A DNA stretch of 64,000 nucleotides from Rhipicephalus microplus (Eukaryota; Arthropoda; Arachnida; Ixodida; Ixodidae). Under the pieces are notes generated by a model. The model did no database searches. It saw only the letters and a list, made by a program, of their open reading frames with translations, and was not told the origin of the DNA. Location: contig NC_134707.1 in assembly GCF_043290135.1 (NCBI RefSeq), positions 83,594,447 to 83,658,446 of the forward strand, in the 5' to 3' direction. The translations under genes were made by a program, and so were the position numbers. Positions within the stretch are counted from its first letter, which is position 1. Each line of letters opens with the position of its first letter. Below are positions 43,755 through 54,737 of the stretch, piece after piece.

Positions 43755-44354
43755 ACGAAGAAATGGTGTGGTAAGATGTTCGCCGCTGGTTCTCGTTTTT
43801 TTCCCCTAAGCACAGCGCTAAGGTATCAGATACAATCGCCACGTCTACGCGGAATTCTCCAGCCTTTGTACGTAGTGCCCCAAAACACCTTGCGAGATTG
43901 CGTGCGCGAACTCTACAATAAGTGGATGCTGGGCGCTTATACGACGTCCACCGCCCCGCGACAGTTTTTGGTTGAGTGTCGTCAGAAAGGGAATCGTTCA
44001 CGGAAGATATGTTGCGCAAGTCTTTTCGCAAATGCTGCATCAGCAACGCATTGGATGGAATGCAGGTCGGTGCACTGAGGGACGTAACTATAAAGAGAAA
44101 CAGACGTCGTCGCTCTCAAGTTTGAACAAGACTTAGTGACAGCACTTTGAGGCCTTCCGGCGTTTAACTAGGTGAAAGTAGTTTCAAAATAAAAAGAAAC
44201 GTCATATTGCAGCTAGTTGTGCTACGTATTTATCAAGGTAAGGGTGCACGGTAATATTTTGCGATTCTTCAATACATACGGTATATTTGAAATCTAATAA
44301 GGGACGCAGATTCTTAGCGAATGCACGGATGCGCAAAAAAAAGTGGCTGCCAAC

Positions 44355-44822
44355 TGTTGTGCCACAGACATGTTCTTCGTTCGGGAGCACGTCTCGCAAG
44401 ATCTAGCCCTGTTTCGACGAACTGTCTCCCCCCCCCCTCCCAGCGCCGCCTTCTGTGCAGGAGAACCGTGCAGTCCGGGGATAACGTGGTTTCCTCCGCC
44501 GAACCACTTTGCAGTTCCGGGTAGGGCTACGTCTCCCCTCCGAGCCACTGTGCCGTTCCGAAGAACTGGTCTCGCAGACGAGTCCAAAAACGCCATTTAA
44601 GGCCGTGCCGGCCCCATGTTAGGAGATTTTGCCCCAGCCGACGTTGTCGTGCTGGCTGGCTCTGTAAAACGACAACCTGCGATAGTAAACGCTACTTTTG
44701 TTGCTGTTTTCCAAACGGATTGCCTCCCTGTTTCACCTTCGGGCTAAGGCATCATCGAAGTCCGCTGGACGGCCCGCCGCTCTTCGCCACCGCTACCATT
44801 GCGACAGAGCAAATTCATAACA
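44355..44822 (+). repeat. 5' LTR
   Basis: Begins TGTTGTGCC and ends ATTCATAACA. Contains a 10-C run near 44430. Against the 3' LTR I find two substitutions (T/C in 'ccat(t/c)gcgac' and the C/T just before the final A) and one base in the C run. Confidence 0.93.
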
Positions 44823-44823
44823 G

Positions 44824-44841
44824 TGGTTGGCAGCTTCGGGA
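44824..44841 (+). other. Primer-binding site of the LTR element
   Basis: TGGTTGGCAGCTTCGGGA starts one base after the 5' LTR. Its reverse complement, TCCCGAAGCTGCCAACCA, ends in CCA like a tRNA 3' end. I did not identify the tRNA. Confidence 0.6.
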
Positions 44842-45315
44842 TACGATATCCTACGTTTGGCACGCCGGATCAGACCCCTGTCCTCAACGTTTTGCTGCTT
44901 TGGGACCCGCTACCCCGATCTTAACGGCTGAAAAGTTGGATCGGATCTCCGAGCACGAGGACGACCGCCGTGATAGCGTTTGGCTACGCTGCGATACGCT
45001 AACCCTGCTCTCATCGTTCGGCAAGCTGGGACAAGCAACCCCGGATCTCAACATTGGCAAGTTGGACCGGATCCCTGAAGGCCTGATACTGTTCGACGGC
45101 AGCCACGAGTTGGACCATCGTTGGCTACTTTGGTTGGGTGAGTGCCCAACGTTTACTGTTCATTTCGCCAGACCTCTCTAGCACAGGCAGATGTTAGGAG
45201 AGCGTTTTGTGTTTTTTTTAGTTGTAATTTAAATATTCACCTACTTTAAACCACGAGATTAGTTTTAAAATACGGTGAATATCAATAGCAGAGCATCACG
45301 AGAAACGAGATCGCG
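44842..45315 (+). other. Leader between primer-binding site and Gag-like ORF
   Basis: About 470 bp. An open frame from the LTR into this stretch (44720-45181) has no ATG start and no family resemblance. No other feature seen. Confidence 0.5.
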
Positions 45316-47376
45316 ATGGAGCAGTACCTGGTGCAGGACCTCCTCGAAATTTGTCGAGCCATGGGGATTTCCACCGGGTCCGCTAAAACAAGGGAAGCGA
45401 TTCTCGAGGTGATGCGGGCAGAGAATGTGACGGCTGAGGAAGCTGACGAGTTTTGGGAGCTCATTTGTGAGCAAAAGCAGAAGGCCGAGAAAAGCCGCGA
45501 ACAGCTCGAAGCTCAAAGGCGCGAACAGCAGAAGGCCGAAGAGCTCGAAGCTCAAAGGCACGAACAGCAGAAGGCCGAAGAGCTCGAAGCTCAAAGGCAT
45601 GAACAGTGGAAGGCCGAAGAGTGCCGAAAAAGGAGAGAGCACGCTCTCAGAATGAAAGAGCTCGATCTTCAAATTCAAGCACTGAAATGGGAGCGAGCTA
45701 AACACCAGCTCCACAACTTTCAGACAGGCGAGAACATCGCGCATTTTCTTGGTGATTTTGAAGTTGTCTGCTGTAATGTTGGTGTTAGCCGCGACCTTTG
45801 GGTGGAGAAGCTCGCCACGCTGTTGCCGCGCAAGATCGCGCATGTTTTGAATTGCTTACCCTTCGAGGAAGCAGGAGACTTCAGTCATGCTAGATATGCC
45901 TTGATAAGATATTTTTTTCTTTCGAGTCCTGCTGACTGGGAAAGTCGGAGCGATAGAGACAGCGCTGAAGCGCGTCGAAGGGCGCTAAAGGTAGACGCCT
46001 GCCGAAAAGAGCGTGAGGATGAGGCGCGACGTGAAACGATGGAGGCTGAGGCCCGCCACGTGGCGCTTCATGATGTCGCTCACTGGAAAGTATTAGATGA
46101 GAAGGACAGATGCAAAGCGCAAGACGCCGAGGCTCGTTGTTATGCGCAAGCCGCTGAAGTGCGTCAGAGAAAGCGGGGCGCTGAGGAAAGTCACGAGGTA
46201 TCTGACGTTGAGGCCCGTCACAAAATGCAGGACGCCGAAGTGCGTCGGACAGAGCCAGACGCTGAGGTACATCGCGAGGAGTTAGGGGCCGAGGCCCATC
46301 GCACAGCTAAGAACGCCGAAGCGCATCGTAAAACGCTAGAGACGGAGCCGCTTCGCAGCGCTCATGATCAAGATGCATCGCGTGAAAAAGAGCTTGACGA
46401 CGAGTCGCATCGCAAGGCGCTAGAAGTTGACGCATGTCGACAAAATATTGAGCGGGATGCGCGAGATAAAGCGCTACAGAATAAAGCTCTTGAAAGAGAG
46501 CACGAGGCTGACTTAGAAGTGCAGAGAACAAGGGCTAACCACGACAGCGATAAACCCCCACCGATCGAAAGCTCTTTAGGCGCGTTAGTTGCATTTAAAG
46601 ACATCGGGACTCCCGTTCTGTCCCAAGCAGAGGCAGCTAGCAACGGGCCCGAAGAAAGGCTAGCTAACCAGTCTAGAGAGTTGGCAGTACCTGTCAAAGG
46701 CAGCGCACTTGAAACTGGGTGTGTCGAAACAGCCGGCATTCCTAGCCATTCCGTCAAAAGGAGGCATCTGCGTAAGCGTAACGTGGTAAAGACGACGGGC
46801 GCCACGTGCGCTAGAGCCGCTGTTAAGCGCCGTGACGTCTTCATTCGAGACGCCAGGTTCAAGGCTAGGCGCACGAAAGGGCACGCCATGAAATGTTTGA
46901 AGCGCAGATTGTCACGCACATCAAGATTTGGCGGACAGCGTGTTCAGAAAAACCGGCTTTCGGGAAAATTCGGACGCCGAGATCTTCGCCTGGCCTTACA
47001 AATTTTGAAGCCGCGTAGAGGCAACCACGAGAGGAAACATCGCGTACCTCTGAGTTGTTACAAAGGCTATAGTTCCCCACCGTGGCGAGAGGGTTACTGG
47101 TCGAACGGGCGGCGTAAACGACGCAGTGCAGATGCCACTTTCTTCGAGTCCAGCGGCTGCGGGTCAAAAGTCGCTGCTACTGAGTTCGGCGAACAGGTCG
47201 ATTCGTCGTCCTTTTGTCCAGACCGCAACCCTCAGAAGCTGTGGAGTGCGCGACTCCCCAGAGTTCGCTTGAGAGAGTGCCGCCTCGCTAATACGAAGAG
47301 TGTAATTTTTGTATTTAATTTTGAGAACAACTTTTTCTGGTTTTGTCGTCCGCCGATGAGCAAGGAATGCGTCTAA
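45316..47376 (+). CDS. Gag-like protein of the LTR element, 686 aa
   Basis: Intact ORF with an ATG (MEQYLVQDLLEICRAMGI). Residues ~8-34 resemble a SAP-type helix-extension-helix motif. Residues ~55-130 are a Gln/Glu/Arg-rich coiled coil containing three copies of a 13-residue repeat. Residues ~139-202 (ENIAHFLGDFE...RDLWVEKLATLLPRKIAHVLNCL) match the pattern of SCAN-like/capsid regions in Ty3-type Gag. Residues ~205-415 are a charged coiled coil with a 9-10-residue period (AEVRR, AEVHR, AEAHR). Residues ~480-620 are strongly basic (KRRHLRKR, RRKRR) and may bind nucleic acid; no CCHC zinc knuckle is seen. The C-terminal part may be the 3' end of a longer polyprotein joined after loss of pol (inference). 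Expected role: particle formation and RNA packaging in the cytoplasm, in trans with a complete element. Confidence 0.8.
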   Translation: MEQYLVQDLLEICRAMGISTGSAKTREAILEVMRAENVTAEEADEFWELICEQKQKAEKSREQLEAQRREQQKAEELEAQRHEQQKAEELEAQRHEQWKAEECRKRREHALRMKELDLQIQALKWERAKHQLHNFQTGENIAHFLGDFEVVCCNVGVSRDLWVEKLATLLPRKIAHVLNCLPFEEAGDFSHARYALIRYFFLSSPADWESRSDRDSAEARRRALKVDACRKEREDEARRETMEAEARHVALHDVAHWKVLDEKDRCKAQDAEARCYAQAAEVRQRKRGAEESHEVSDVEARHKMQDAEVRRTEPDAEVHREELGAEAHRTAKNAEAHRKTLETEPLRSAHDQDASREKELDDESHRKALEVDACRQNIERDARDKALQNKALEREHEADLEVQRTRANHDSDKPPPIESSLGALVAFKDIGTPVLSQAEAASNGPEERLANQSRELAVPVKGSALETGCVETAGIPSHSVKRRHLRKRNVVKTTGATCARAAVKRRDVFIRDARFKARRTKGHAMKCLKRRLSRTSRFGGQRVQKNRLSGKFGRRDLRLALQILKPRRGNHERKHRVPLSCYKGYSSPPWREGYWSNGRRKRRSADATFFESSGCGSKVAATEFGEQVDSSSFCPDRNPQKLWSARLPRVRLRECRLANTKSVIFVFNFENNFFWFCRPPMSKECV
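45509..45625 (+). repeat. 39-bp coding tandem repeat (three copies)
   Basis: Copies at 45509, 45548 and 45587 encode EAQR(R/H)EQ(Q/W)KAEEL-type 13-mers in the coiled coil. The third copy has drifted (cagtgg for cagcag). Confidence 0.85.
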
Positions 47377-48216
47377 ATTTTTGTAAGTTTTACTTTTCTT
47401 GTCGTCACAGAAGCAGATATTATTGATATGTTTGGTTCATTACTTTTGTTTTCCTTATATCTCGAAAGGTAACAGTTAATGTGCTTTATTTTAACAGAGA
47501 AGGCTGAGTAAAAGCCCTGTTTAAAATACCTTCTTTGTTTGGCACTACGTGTTGGTAAGCATGTCAGTGTAGGTTAATTTTCACTTTGTTTTGTGTAACG
47601 CGCGCAAGTTTAAAATTTAGTGTTACTTTCTTACCTTATCGAGCGTGTTATCTCTTGTTTTGATGATCATTGGCTGCGCGCATTGAAGTGAGAGCTTGAG
47701 GAGGACGAACTTTGTCAAGTTTGACAATCTTATGCTTGCAGGCGACGCAAATGTGCGTGATTCGAAAACTCTTGGTATTCTAAATTGTAGATTCGGGGCC
47801 AAATTGAGTTGACCTCGGCGGCTTCGATCGTCCCTAATCTGCCCGGGTCACAATCGAGAATCGCTCACGAAAAAAAAAAAAAAAATTCGGTTTGGTTTAG
47901 CAGTTTCATGCACTGTAAAGGAGTGTCCACATTATGTATTGCTCCTCAGATACGTTGCTCGTGATGCTAATTGTTAGCCCAGCGTAATCTCGAGGAAACG
48001 TTTGGTTTCTGCTGGTCTGGCGATTCGATCAGCATTTGGAGGGTGCTTGCTTTGGCCAGAGTGGTTCGGCTTTGTGTTCGACTCCGTCGTTCCAGTGAAC
48101 CTCTGCAGGCCTATGGAAGTCTCAACGGACGGAGAGAGCGGAACGGCTACCGATGGTCAACCAGCATCCCTCCTTCCGAGCCGCGCTGACGGCTCAAAAC
48201 TCCGGATGCATTGTCT
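47377..48216 (+). other. Non-coding 3' internal region of the LTR element
   Basis: About 840 bp between the Gag-like stop and the purine tract. T-rich with a 15-A run near 47871-47885. No pol-like ORF and no recognisable domain in any frame. Confidence 0.6.
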
Positions 48217-48227
48217 GGCGGCGGGGG
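48217..48227 (+). other. Polypurine tract
   Basis: 'ggcggcggggg' three bases before the 3' LTR, interrupted by single Cs; the expected plus-strand priming site. Confidence 0.5.
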
Positions 48228-48230
48228 TGC

Positions 48231-48697
48231 TGTTGTGCCACAGACATGTTCTTCGTTCGGGAGCACGTCTCGCAAGATCTAGCCCTGTTTCGACGAACTG
48301 TCTCCCCCCCCCTCCCAGCGCCGCCTTCTGTGCAGGAGAACCGTGCAGTCCGGGGATAACGTGGTTTCCTCCGCCGAACCACTTTGCAGTTCCGGGTAGG
48401 GCTACGTCTCCCCTCCGAGCCACTGTGCCGTTCCGAAGAACTGGTCTCGCAGACGAGTCCAAAAACGCCATTTAAGGCCGTGCCGGCCCCATGTTAGGAG
48501 ATTTTGCCCCAGCCGACGTTGTCGTGCTGGCTGGCTCTGTAAAACGACAACCTGCGATAGTAAACGCTACTTTTGTTGCTGTTTTCCAAACGGATTGCCT
48601 CCCTGTTTCACCTTCGGGCTAAGGCATCATCGAAGTCCGCTGGACGGCCCGCCGCTCTTCGCCACCGCTACCATCGCGACAGAGCAAATTCATAATA
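48231..48697 (+). repeat. 3' LTR
   Basis: Begins TGTTGTGCC, ends ATTCATAATA followed by the CAAC target copy. The C run is nine long here. Confidence 0.93.
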
Positions 48698-49189
48698 CAA
48701 CTCATTTTAACACCCGAGCATGATGGCTGATTTGTTTCGCCAATTTCAATTTTGTGAGGCAAGTGTATCGCTGCCATGGCGTTTTGAAAAGGCTGACTCA
48801 TTATAGACTCGCTAAATTGTGTCCGGCACTGTGGTATCGTGCGGTAAAAAAAACCGGTTAGCTAGAAAAATATCTGATTTGGGGTTGAAAAGAAGCGTGC
48901 TACACTGACGACTGCATGAACGTGTCGCGTGTGGTCGTTTGCTGCGTCAGCGCGACCGCAGCGCCAGCCTTTCCAGTGGTTGCCCTCACCAGAACTCGTT
49001 TGGCCAACCAGCTCCTGTTCCGACAGCGAGAGTGGGCCTCATTGGCGGGCGTTGTTGGTGACGTCACTGCTTGAGTGAAAGGAGAGAGAGACAAGAGCTC
49101 AGTCAGCTGCTGCATTCGGCATTGAACGCACGTGCGCTAAGTTGGGAGGAAAAAATTATTGCTTCCCGTAAGTACACCGCTTTATCGTC

Positions 49190-49582
49190 ATGCCCGCCAA
49201 CCGTGCCCCGACTATTGACGATCTTATTTCTCAGGCTCAAGGGAAGATGCAGAACACCTCGAGCCTGCTTCACTACGTCTTGCTCGCGGAGAGTTTGAAG
49301 ATATGGGTCCCGTGTGACGATTTCTCAAGCGACGATTCATCGAGCGATGACTCGTCCAGTGAAGATTCATGGAGCGATGACTCGTCGACTGACGATGGTG
49401 CGGATTCGGCACCTGCTGTTTCTGGCGCTGGAGTCGAGGTAGGTAATGCAGAGGCGTCTACTGGATCTGATACCGTCTGTAGGGTTTTACCGTCTGTTTC
49501 AGATGACGAGCCGGACCGCCGTGCAAGCGTCGCAGACTGGACGACTTCCATGGCGAGTAACGAGGTGACACGGACGATTTGA
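49190..49582 (+). CDS. Array acidic ORF, U14 copy (1-bp deletion, 130 aa)
   Basis: Deletion form as in U3, with R27H (SSLLHYV). The LTR retrotransposon lies about 0.5 kb upstream, outside the ORF and its proximal promoter-like cluster. Confidence 0.4.
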   Translation: MPANRAPTIDDLISQAQGKMQNTSSLLHYVLLAESLKIWVPCDDFSSDDSSSDDSSSEDSWSDDSSTDDGADSAPAVSGAGVEVGNAEASTGSDTVCRVLPSVSDDEPDRRASVADWTTSMASNEVTRTI

Positions 49583-50354
49583 ATACGCTAGAGCCCAGAC
49601 CAGGACCAAGCGGCTTTCAGGACGACTCCTCGGAAGAAGACGACGGTGACGTCTAGCCAGTACGCGGGGCGCCCTTAGCCATTTGGTTGGACGTTGACTG
49701 GGAGGTATTTGAAAAGCCACTTAAGATCCAGACCTTTCTTTTCTTTACGAAGTTTAGTGTTCTTTTGTTGCATGTCTTTGCATGATGCGTCTTTTGATCT
49801 GTGTTTGTAAATAACATGTATTTCTTTTGGCGCGAAAAGTTTTAATTAAACGATTAGGCCTATTGTACATCGAGAATAAAGATATACAGACGACATTATA
49901 TAGGTACGACATTATCCTCAAGAAACACTACAAAGAACACAGACTTGCGAACTGCTAGATGGAGGCATAAAGAGAATCATTTATGACATCAGATATACAC
50001 TTAACACCAAAAAGTAAAAAAAAAGAGGTCAGGACCTGAGCTATTGAGATGAAGTCCCGACCACAAAAAAAGAAAAAAAAAACAGATTCAGAACTATAGA
50101 GGCGGCCTCCGCCTTTGTTCATCTGGAAGGGGGCGGGGGGGGGCGCATTCGACTCTACTATACTTCTCGTCGAGTGGTCTCGCCACCTTCCCCGAGACGC
50201 CAGTAAGCTTGCGTTGGTGCTCTGTTTTACAGTGAAAGCTGTGTATAACTTGAAAAATTCGTATAGTGGTGGTGTCACGAGCGGTCTCCACTGGCTCTTT
50301 TATCAGTTAATCACTCGCAGCGTCGTATGCACGCCGTCGGCAGCGCTTTGGGTT

Positions 50355-50394
50355 ATTCCCTTAACTTCTGCGCGATAGCAGAGGTTAAGGGAAT
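50355..50394. repeat. Conserved hairpin (U14)
   Basis: Arms and loop unchanged. Confidence 0.9.
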
Positions 50395-50927
50395 GACGTT
50401 ACCGTGCACAGGAAACATTAGTCGCGGACAGTGCCCTATAGTTTAGCGGTACAGCATTAAGGTTCCCCGGACGGGATGGTGGCGCCACCTATCAAAGTGT
50501 TTATGAGTTAGAAAGTGAGAAGGATTTTAAAACGTGATTATCAGCCTGTGTTACCCCGCGAAGTATTGTTACACGTTTATTTTATTAATAATGAAAGTAA
50601 ATAAATAGGAACAACGCACCAAATGTGAAAAACTCCAGGTTTCCGATTTGTTTACATTGATGTTGTAGGTAGGCCTAAACACGTTAGAAATGGGCAGCTA
50701 TCTCAGAGACTGCGCCAACTTAATTGTATGCTCTGTCGTAGAAGCTAACTGAAGGCAAGCGAAGGCACTTTAAACAGTCGTTTGCTGCAAACAAAGTGAA
50801 TCTTTCAACAACCACGTCACTTCAAAGGGGGCATCCCAGAGCGCCACCATGTTTGACGTTAAATAGTGCACGTACAGTAAGCGGTACGGGTAACATATAC
50901 GTATCGGCGCATGCACACTTCACGCTA

Positions 50928-51419
50928 TCACGGTACGCCCGGGGTACATAAACTGTTTGATAGACAGTTATAGTTGGCGAGCGTGTTCGAGAGCTTCTCC
51001 TGTAACCTTCCACATGGGTGTGCCACGGACAACTCGAGAAGAATGCCGGAAGTGAGAAGGTGAGACAGCTCGCATTCGGCGGGCTGATGCTGCAGTCCGG
51101 GCACAAAAACAAGCCCGGTAGGCCAAGTGCCGGCAGCAACTGCGTACGGATAATCCAGGAACCTTCGAAGCAAAGCTAAATTGCCAACGGGAATGCAAGT
51201 GTTGGTGACGGGCAGATCCTGCACACTATATACGCCGCCAAGTACATTCGTATTGTTAAACGTTTGTAACGTCGTTGCGCCGTCTGCGTGGTGCATGAGT
51301 GTGGAAACCAAAGGGGTTTCACCATTCTCTGCTCCCGCAGAGACTACATGCCCTTTTTGAGATGCCTTAACGTCAGATTTTTTCGGCATTTTAAACACTG
51401 GATTCTTCGTTTCGTACAT
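50928..51419 (-). CDS. Uncharacterised minus-strand ORF, 163 aa (U15)
   Basis: Same predicted protein as U4. Confidence 0.3.
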   Translation of the reverse strand: MYETKNPVFKMPKKSDVKASQKGHVVSAGAENGETPLVSTLMHHADGATTLQTFNNTNVLGGVYSVQDLPVTNTCIPVGNLALLRRFLDYPYAVAAGTWPTGLVFVPGLQHQPAECELSHLLTSGILLELSVAHPCGRLQEKLSNTLANYNCLSNSLCTPGVP

Positions 51420-52509
51420 ACGAAGAAATGGTGTGGTAAGATGTTCGCCGCTGGTTCTCGTTTTTTTTCCCCTAAGCACAGCGCTAAGGTATCAGATACA
51501 ATCGCCACGTCTACGCGGAATTCTCCAGCCTTTGTACGTAGTGCCCAAAAACACCTTGCGAGATTGCGTGCGCGAACTCTACAATAAGTGGATGCTGGGC
51601 GCTTATACGACGTCCACCGCCCCGCGACAGTTTTTGGTTGAGTGTCGTCAGAAAGGGAATCTTTCACGGAAGATATGTTGCGCAAGTCTTTTCGCAAATG
51701 CTGCATCAGCAACGCATTGGATGGAATGCAGGTCGGTGCACTGAGGGACGTAACTATAAAGAGGAACAGACGTCGTCGCTCTCAAGTTTGAACAAGACTT
51801 AGTGACAGCACTTTGAGGCCTTCCGGCGTTTAACTAGGTGAAAGTAGTTTCAAAATAAAAAGAAACGTCATATTGCAGCTAGTTTTGCTACGTATTTATC
51901 AAGGTAAGGGTTCACGGTAATATTTTGCAGTTCTTCAATACATACGGTATATTTGAAATCTAATAAGAGACGCAGATTCTTAGCGAATGCACGGATGCGC
52001 AAAAAAAAAGTGGCTGCCAACTCATTTTAACACCCGAGCATGATGGCTGATTTGTTTCGCCAATTTCAATTTTGTGAGGCAAGTGTATCGCTGCCATGAC
52101 GTTTTGAAAAGGCTGACTCATTATAGACTCACTAAATTGTGTCCGGCACTGTGGTATCGTGCGGTAAAAAAAACCGGTTAGCTAGAAAAATATCTGATTT
52201 GGGGTTGAAAGGAAGCGTGCTACACTGACGACTGCATGAACGTGTCGCGTGTGGTCGTTTGCTGCGTCAGCGCGACCGCAGCGCCAGCCTTTCCAGTGGT
52301 TGCCCTCACCAGAACTCGTTTGGCCAACCAGCTCCTGTTCCGACAGCGAGAGTGGGCCTCATTGGCGGGCGTTGTTGGTGACGTCACTGCTTGAGTGAAA
52401 GGAGAGAGAGACAAGAGCTCAGTCAGCTGCTGCATTCGGCATTGAACGCACGTGCGCTACGTTGGGAGGAAAAAATTATTGCTTCCCGTAAGTACACCGC
52501 TTTATCGTC

Positions 52510-52911
52510 ATGCCCGCCAACCGTGCCCCGACTATTGACGATCTTATTTCTCAGGCTCAAGGGAAGATGCAGAACACCTCGAGCCTGCTTCGCTACGTCT
52601 TGCTCGCGGAGAGTTTGAAGATATGGGTCCCGTGTGACGATTTCTCAAGCGACGATTCATCGAGCGATGACTCGTCCAGTGAAGATTCATGGAGCGATGA
52701 CTCGTCGACTGACGATGGTGCGGATTCGGCACCTGCTGTTTCTGGCGCTGGAGTCGAGGTAGGTAATGCAGAGGCGTCTACTGGATCTGATACCGTCTGT
52801 AGGGTTTTACCGTCTGTTTCAGATGACGAGCCGGACCGCCGTGCAAGCGTCGCAGACTGGACGACTTCCATGGCGAGTAACGAGGTGACACGGACGATTT
52901 GTATACGCTAG
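52510..52911 (+). CDS. Array acidic ORF, U15 copy (1-bp deletion, 133 aa)
   Basis: Deletion form. The TGA used by U3, U5, U14 and U16 is TGT here ('atttgtatacg'), so the frame runs three codons further to TAG. Confidence 0.4.
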   Translation: MPANRAPTIDDLISQAQGKMQNTSSLLRYVLLAESLKIWVPCDDFSSDDSSSDDSSSEDSWSDDSSTDDGADSAPAVSGAGVEVGNAEASTGSDTVCRVLPSVSDDEPDRRASVADWTTSMASNEVTRTICIR

Positions 52912-53672
52912 AGCCCAGACCAGGACCAAGCGGCTTTCAGGACGACTCCTCGGAAGAAGACGACGGTGACGTCTAGCCAGTACGCGGGGCGCCCTTAGCC
53001 ATTTGGTTGGACGTTGACTGGGAGGTATTTGAAAAGCCACTTAAGATCCAGACCTTTCTTTTCTTTACGAAGTTTAGTGTTCTTTTGTTGCATGTCTTTG
53101 CATGATGCGTCTTTTGATCTGTGTTTGTAAATAACATGTATTTCTTTTGGCGCGAAAAGTTTTAATTAAACGATTAGGCCTATTGTACATCGAGAATAAA
53201 GATATACAGACGACATTATATAGGTACGACATTATCCTCAAGAAACACTACAAAGAACACAGACTTGCGAACTGCTAGATGGAGGCATAAAGAGAATCAT
53301 TTATGACATCAGATATACACTTAACACCAAAAAGTAAAAAAAAGAGGTCAGGACCTGAGCTATTGAGATGAAGTCCCGACCACAAAAAAAGAAAAAAAAC
53401 AGATTCAGAACTATAGAGGCGGCCTCCGCCTTTGTTCATCTGGAAGGGGGCGGGGGGGGGGCGCATTCGACTCTACTATACTTCTCGTCGAGTGGTCTCG
53501 CCACCTTCCCCGAGACGCCAGTAAGCTTGCGTTGGTGCTCTGTTTTACAGTGAAAGCTGTGTATAACTTGAAAAATTCGTATAGTGGTGGTGTCACGAGC
53601 GGTCTCCACTGGCTCTTTTATCAGTTAATCACTCGCAGCGTCGTATGCACGCCGTCGGCAGCGCTTTGGGTT

Positions 53673-53712
53673 ATTCCCTTAACTTCTGCGCGATAGCAGA
53701 GGTTAAGGGAAT
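53673..53712. repeat. Conserved hairpin (U15)
   Basis: Arms and loop unchanged. Confidence 0.9.
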
Positions 53713-54245
53713 GACGTTACCGTGCACAGGAAACATTAGTCGCGGACAGTGCCCTATAGTTTAGCGGTACAGCATTAAGGTTCCCCGGACGGGATGGTGG
53801 CGCCACCTATCAAAGTGTTTATGAGTAAGAAAGTGAGAAGGATTTTAAAACGTGATTATCAGCCTGTGTTACCCCGCGAAGTATTGTTACACGTTTATTT
53901 TATTAATAATGAAAGTAAATAAATAGGAACAACGCACCAAATGTGAAAAACTCCAGGTTTCCGATTTGTTTACATTGATGTTGTAGGTAGGCCTAAACAC
54001 GTTAGAAATGGGCAGCTATCTCAGAGACTGCGCCAACTTAATTGTATGCTCTGTCGTAGAAGCTAACTGAAGGCAAGCGAAGGCACTTTAAACAGTCGTT
54101 TGCTGCAAACAAAGTGAATCTTTCAACAACCACGTCACTTCAAAGGGGGCATCCCAGAGCGCCACCATGTTTGACGTTAAATAGTGCACGTACAGTAAGC
54201 GGTACGGGTAACATATACGTATCGGCGCATGCACACTTCACGCTA

Positions 54246-54737
54246 TCACGGTACGCCCGGGGTACATAAACTGTTTGATAGACAGTTATAGTTGGCGAGC
54301 GTGTTCGAGAGCTTCTCCTGTAACCTTCCACATGGGTGTGCCACGGACAACTCGAGAAGAATGCCGGAAGTGAGAAGGTGAGACAGCTCGCATTCGGCGG
54401 GCTGATGCTGCAGTCCGGGCACAAAAACAAGCCCGGTAGGCCAAGTGCCGGCAGCAACTGCGTACGGATAATCCAGGAACCTTCGAAGCAAAGCTAAATT
54501 GCCAACGGGAATGCAAGTGTTGGTGACGGGCAGATCCTGCACACTATATACGCCGCCAAGTACATTCGTATTGTTAAACGTTTGTAACGTCGTTGCGCCG
54601 TCTGCGTGGTGCATGAGTGTGGAAACCAAAGGGGTTTCACCATTCTCTGCTCCCGCAGAGACTACATGCCCTTTTTGAGATGCCTTAACGTCAGATTTTT
54701 TCGGCATTTTAAACACTGGATTCTTCGTTTCGTACAT
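54246..54737 (-). CDS. Uncharacterised minus-strand ORF, 163 aa (U16)
   Basis: Same predicted protein as U4. Confidence 0.3.
   Translation of the reverse strand: MYETKNPVFKMPKKSDVKASQKGHVVSAGAENGETPLVSTLMHHADGATTLQTFNNTNVLGGVYSVQDLPVTNTCIPVGNLALLRRFLDYPYAVAAGTWPTGLVFVPGLQHQPAECELSHLLTSGILLELSVAHPCGRLQEKLSNTLANYNCLSNSLCTPGVP

Larger units (their letters stand above)
44355..48697 (+). mobile_element. Non-autonomous LTR retrotransposon in U14
   Basis: 4,343-bp element with two direct LTRs (468 and 467 bp), a primer-binding site directly after the 5' LTR, one Gag-like ORF and a purine-rich tract before the 3' LTR. The host sequence 'gccaactcatttt' is split with a 4-bp target duplication CAAC (44351-44354 and 48698-48701). 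There is no protease, reverse transcriptase, RNase H or integrase ORF, so movement must have depended on a related full-length element. The Gag type resembles Ty3/mdg4-like elements of ticks (recollection, not a search). Confidence 0.93.
43147..50811. repeat. Tandem macrosatellite unit U14, interrupted by an LTR element
   Basis: 7,665 bp in total. Removing the LTR element and one 4-bp target copy leaves 3,318 bp, the normal unit length. The left part shares rare variants with U3 ('gtgccccaaaac', 'aatcgttcacgg'). The insertion lies between the minus ORFs and the plus-ORF promoter-like cluster, so it breaks neither ORF. Confidence 0.97.
50812..54129. repeat. Tandem macrosatellite unit U15 (A with C-type middle)
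   Basis: 3,318 bp. Shares the C-type middle with U5 and U16. A TGA-to-TGT change after the frameshifted plus ORF extends it to 133 aa. Confidence 0.97.

Noticed and set aside
44720..45181. 153-aa ORF across the 5' LTR end and leader
   Set aside because: Non-ATG start, spans LTR and primer-binding site, no family resemblance.
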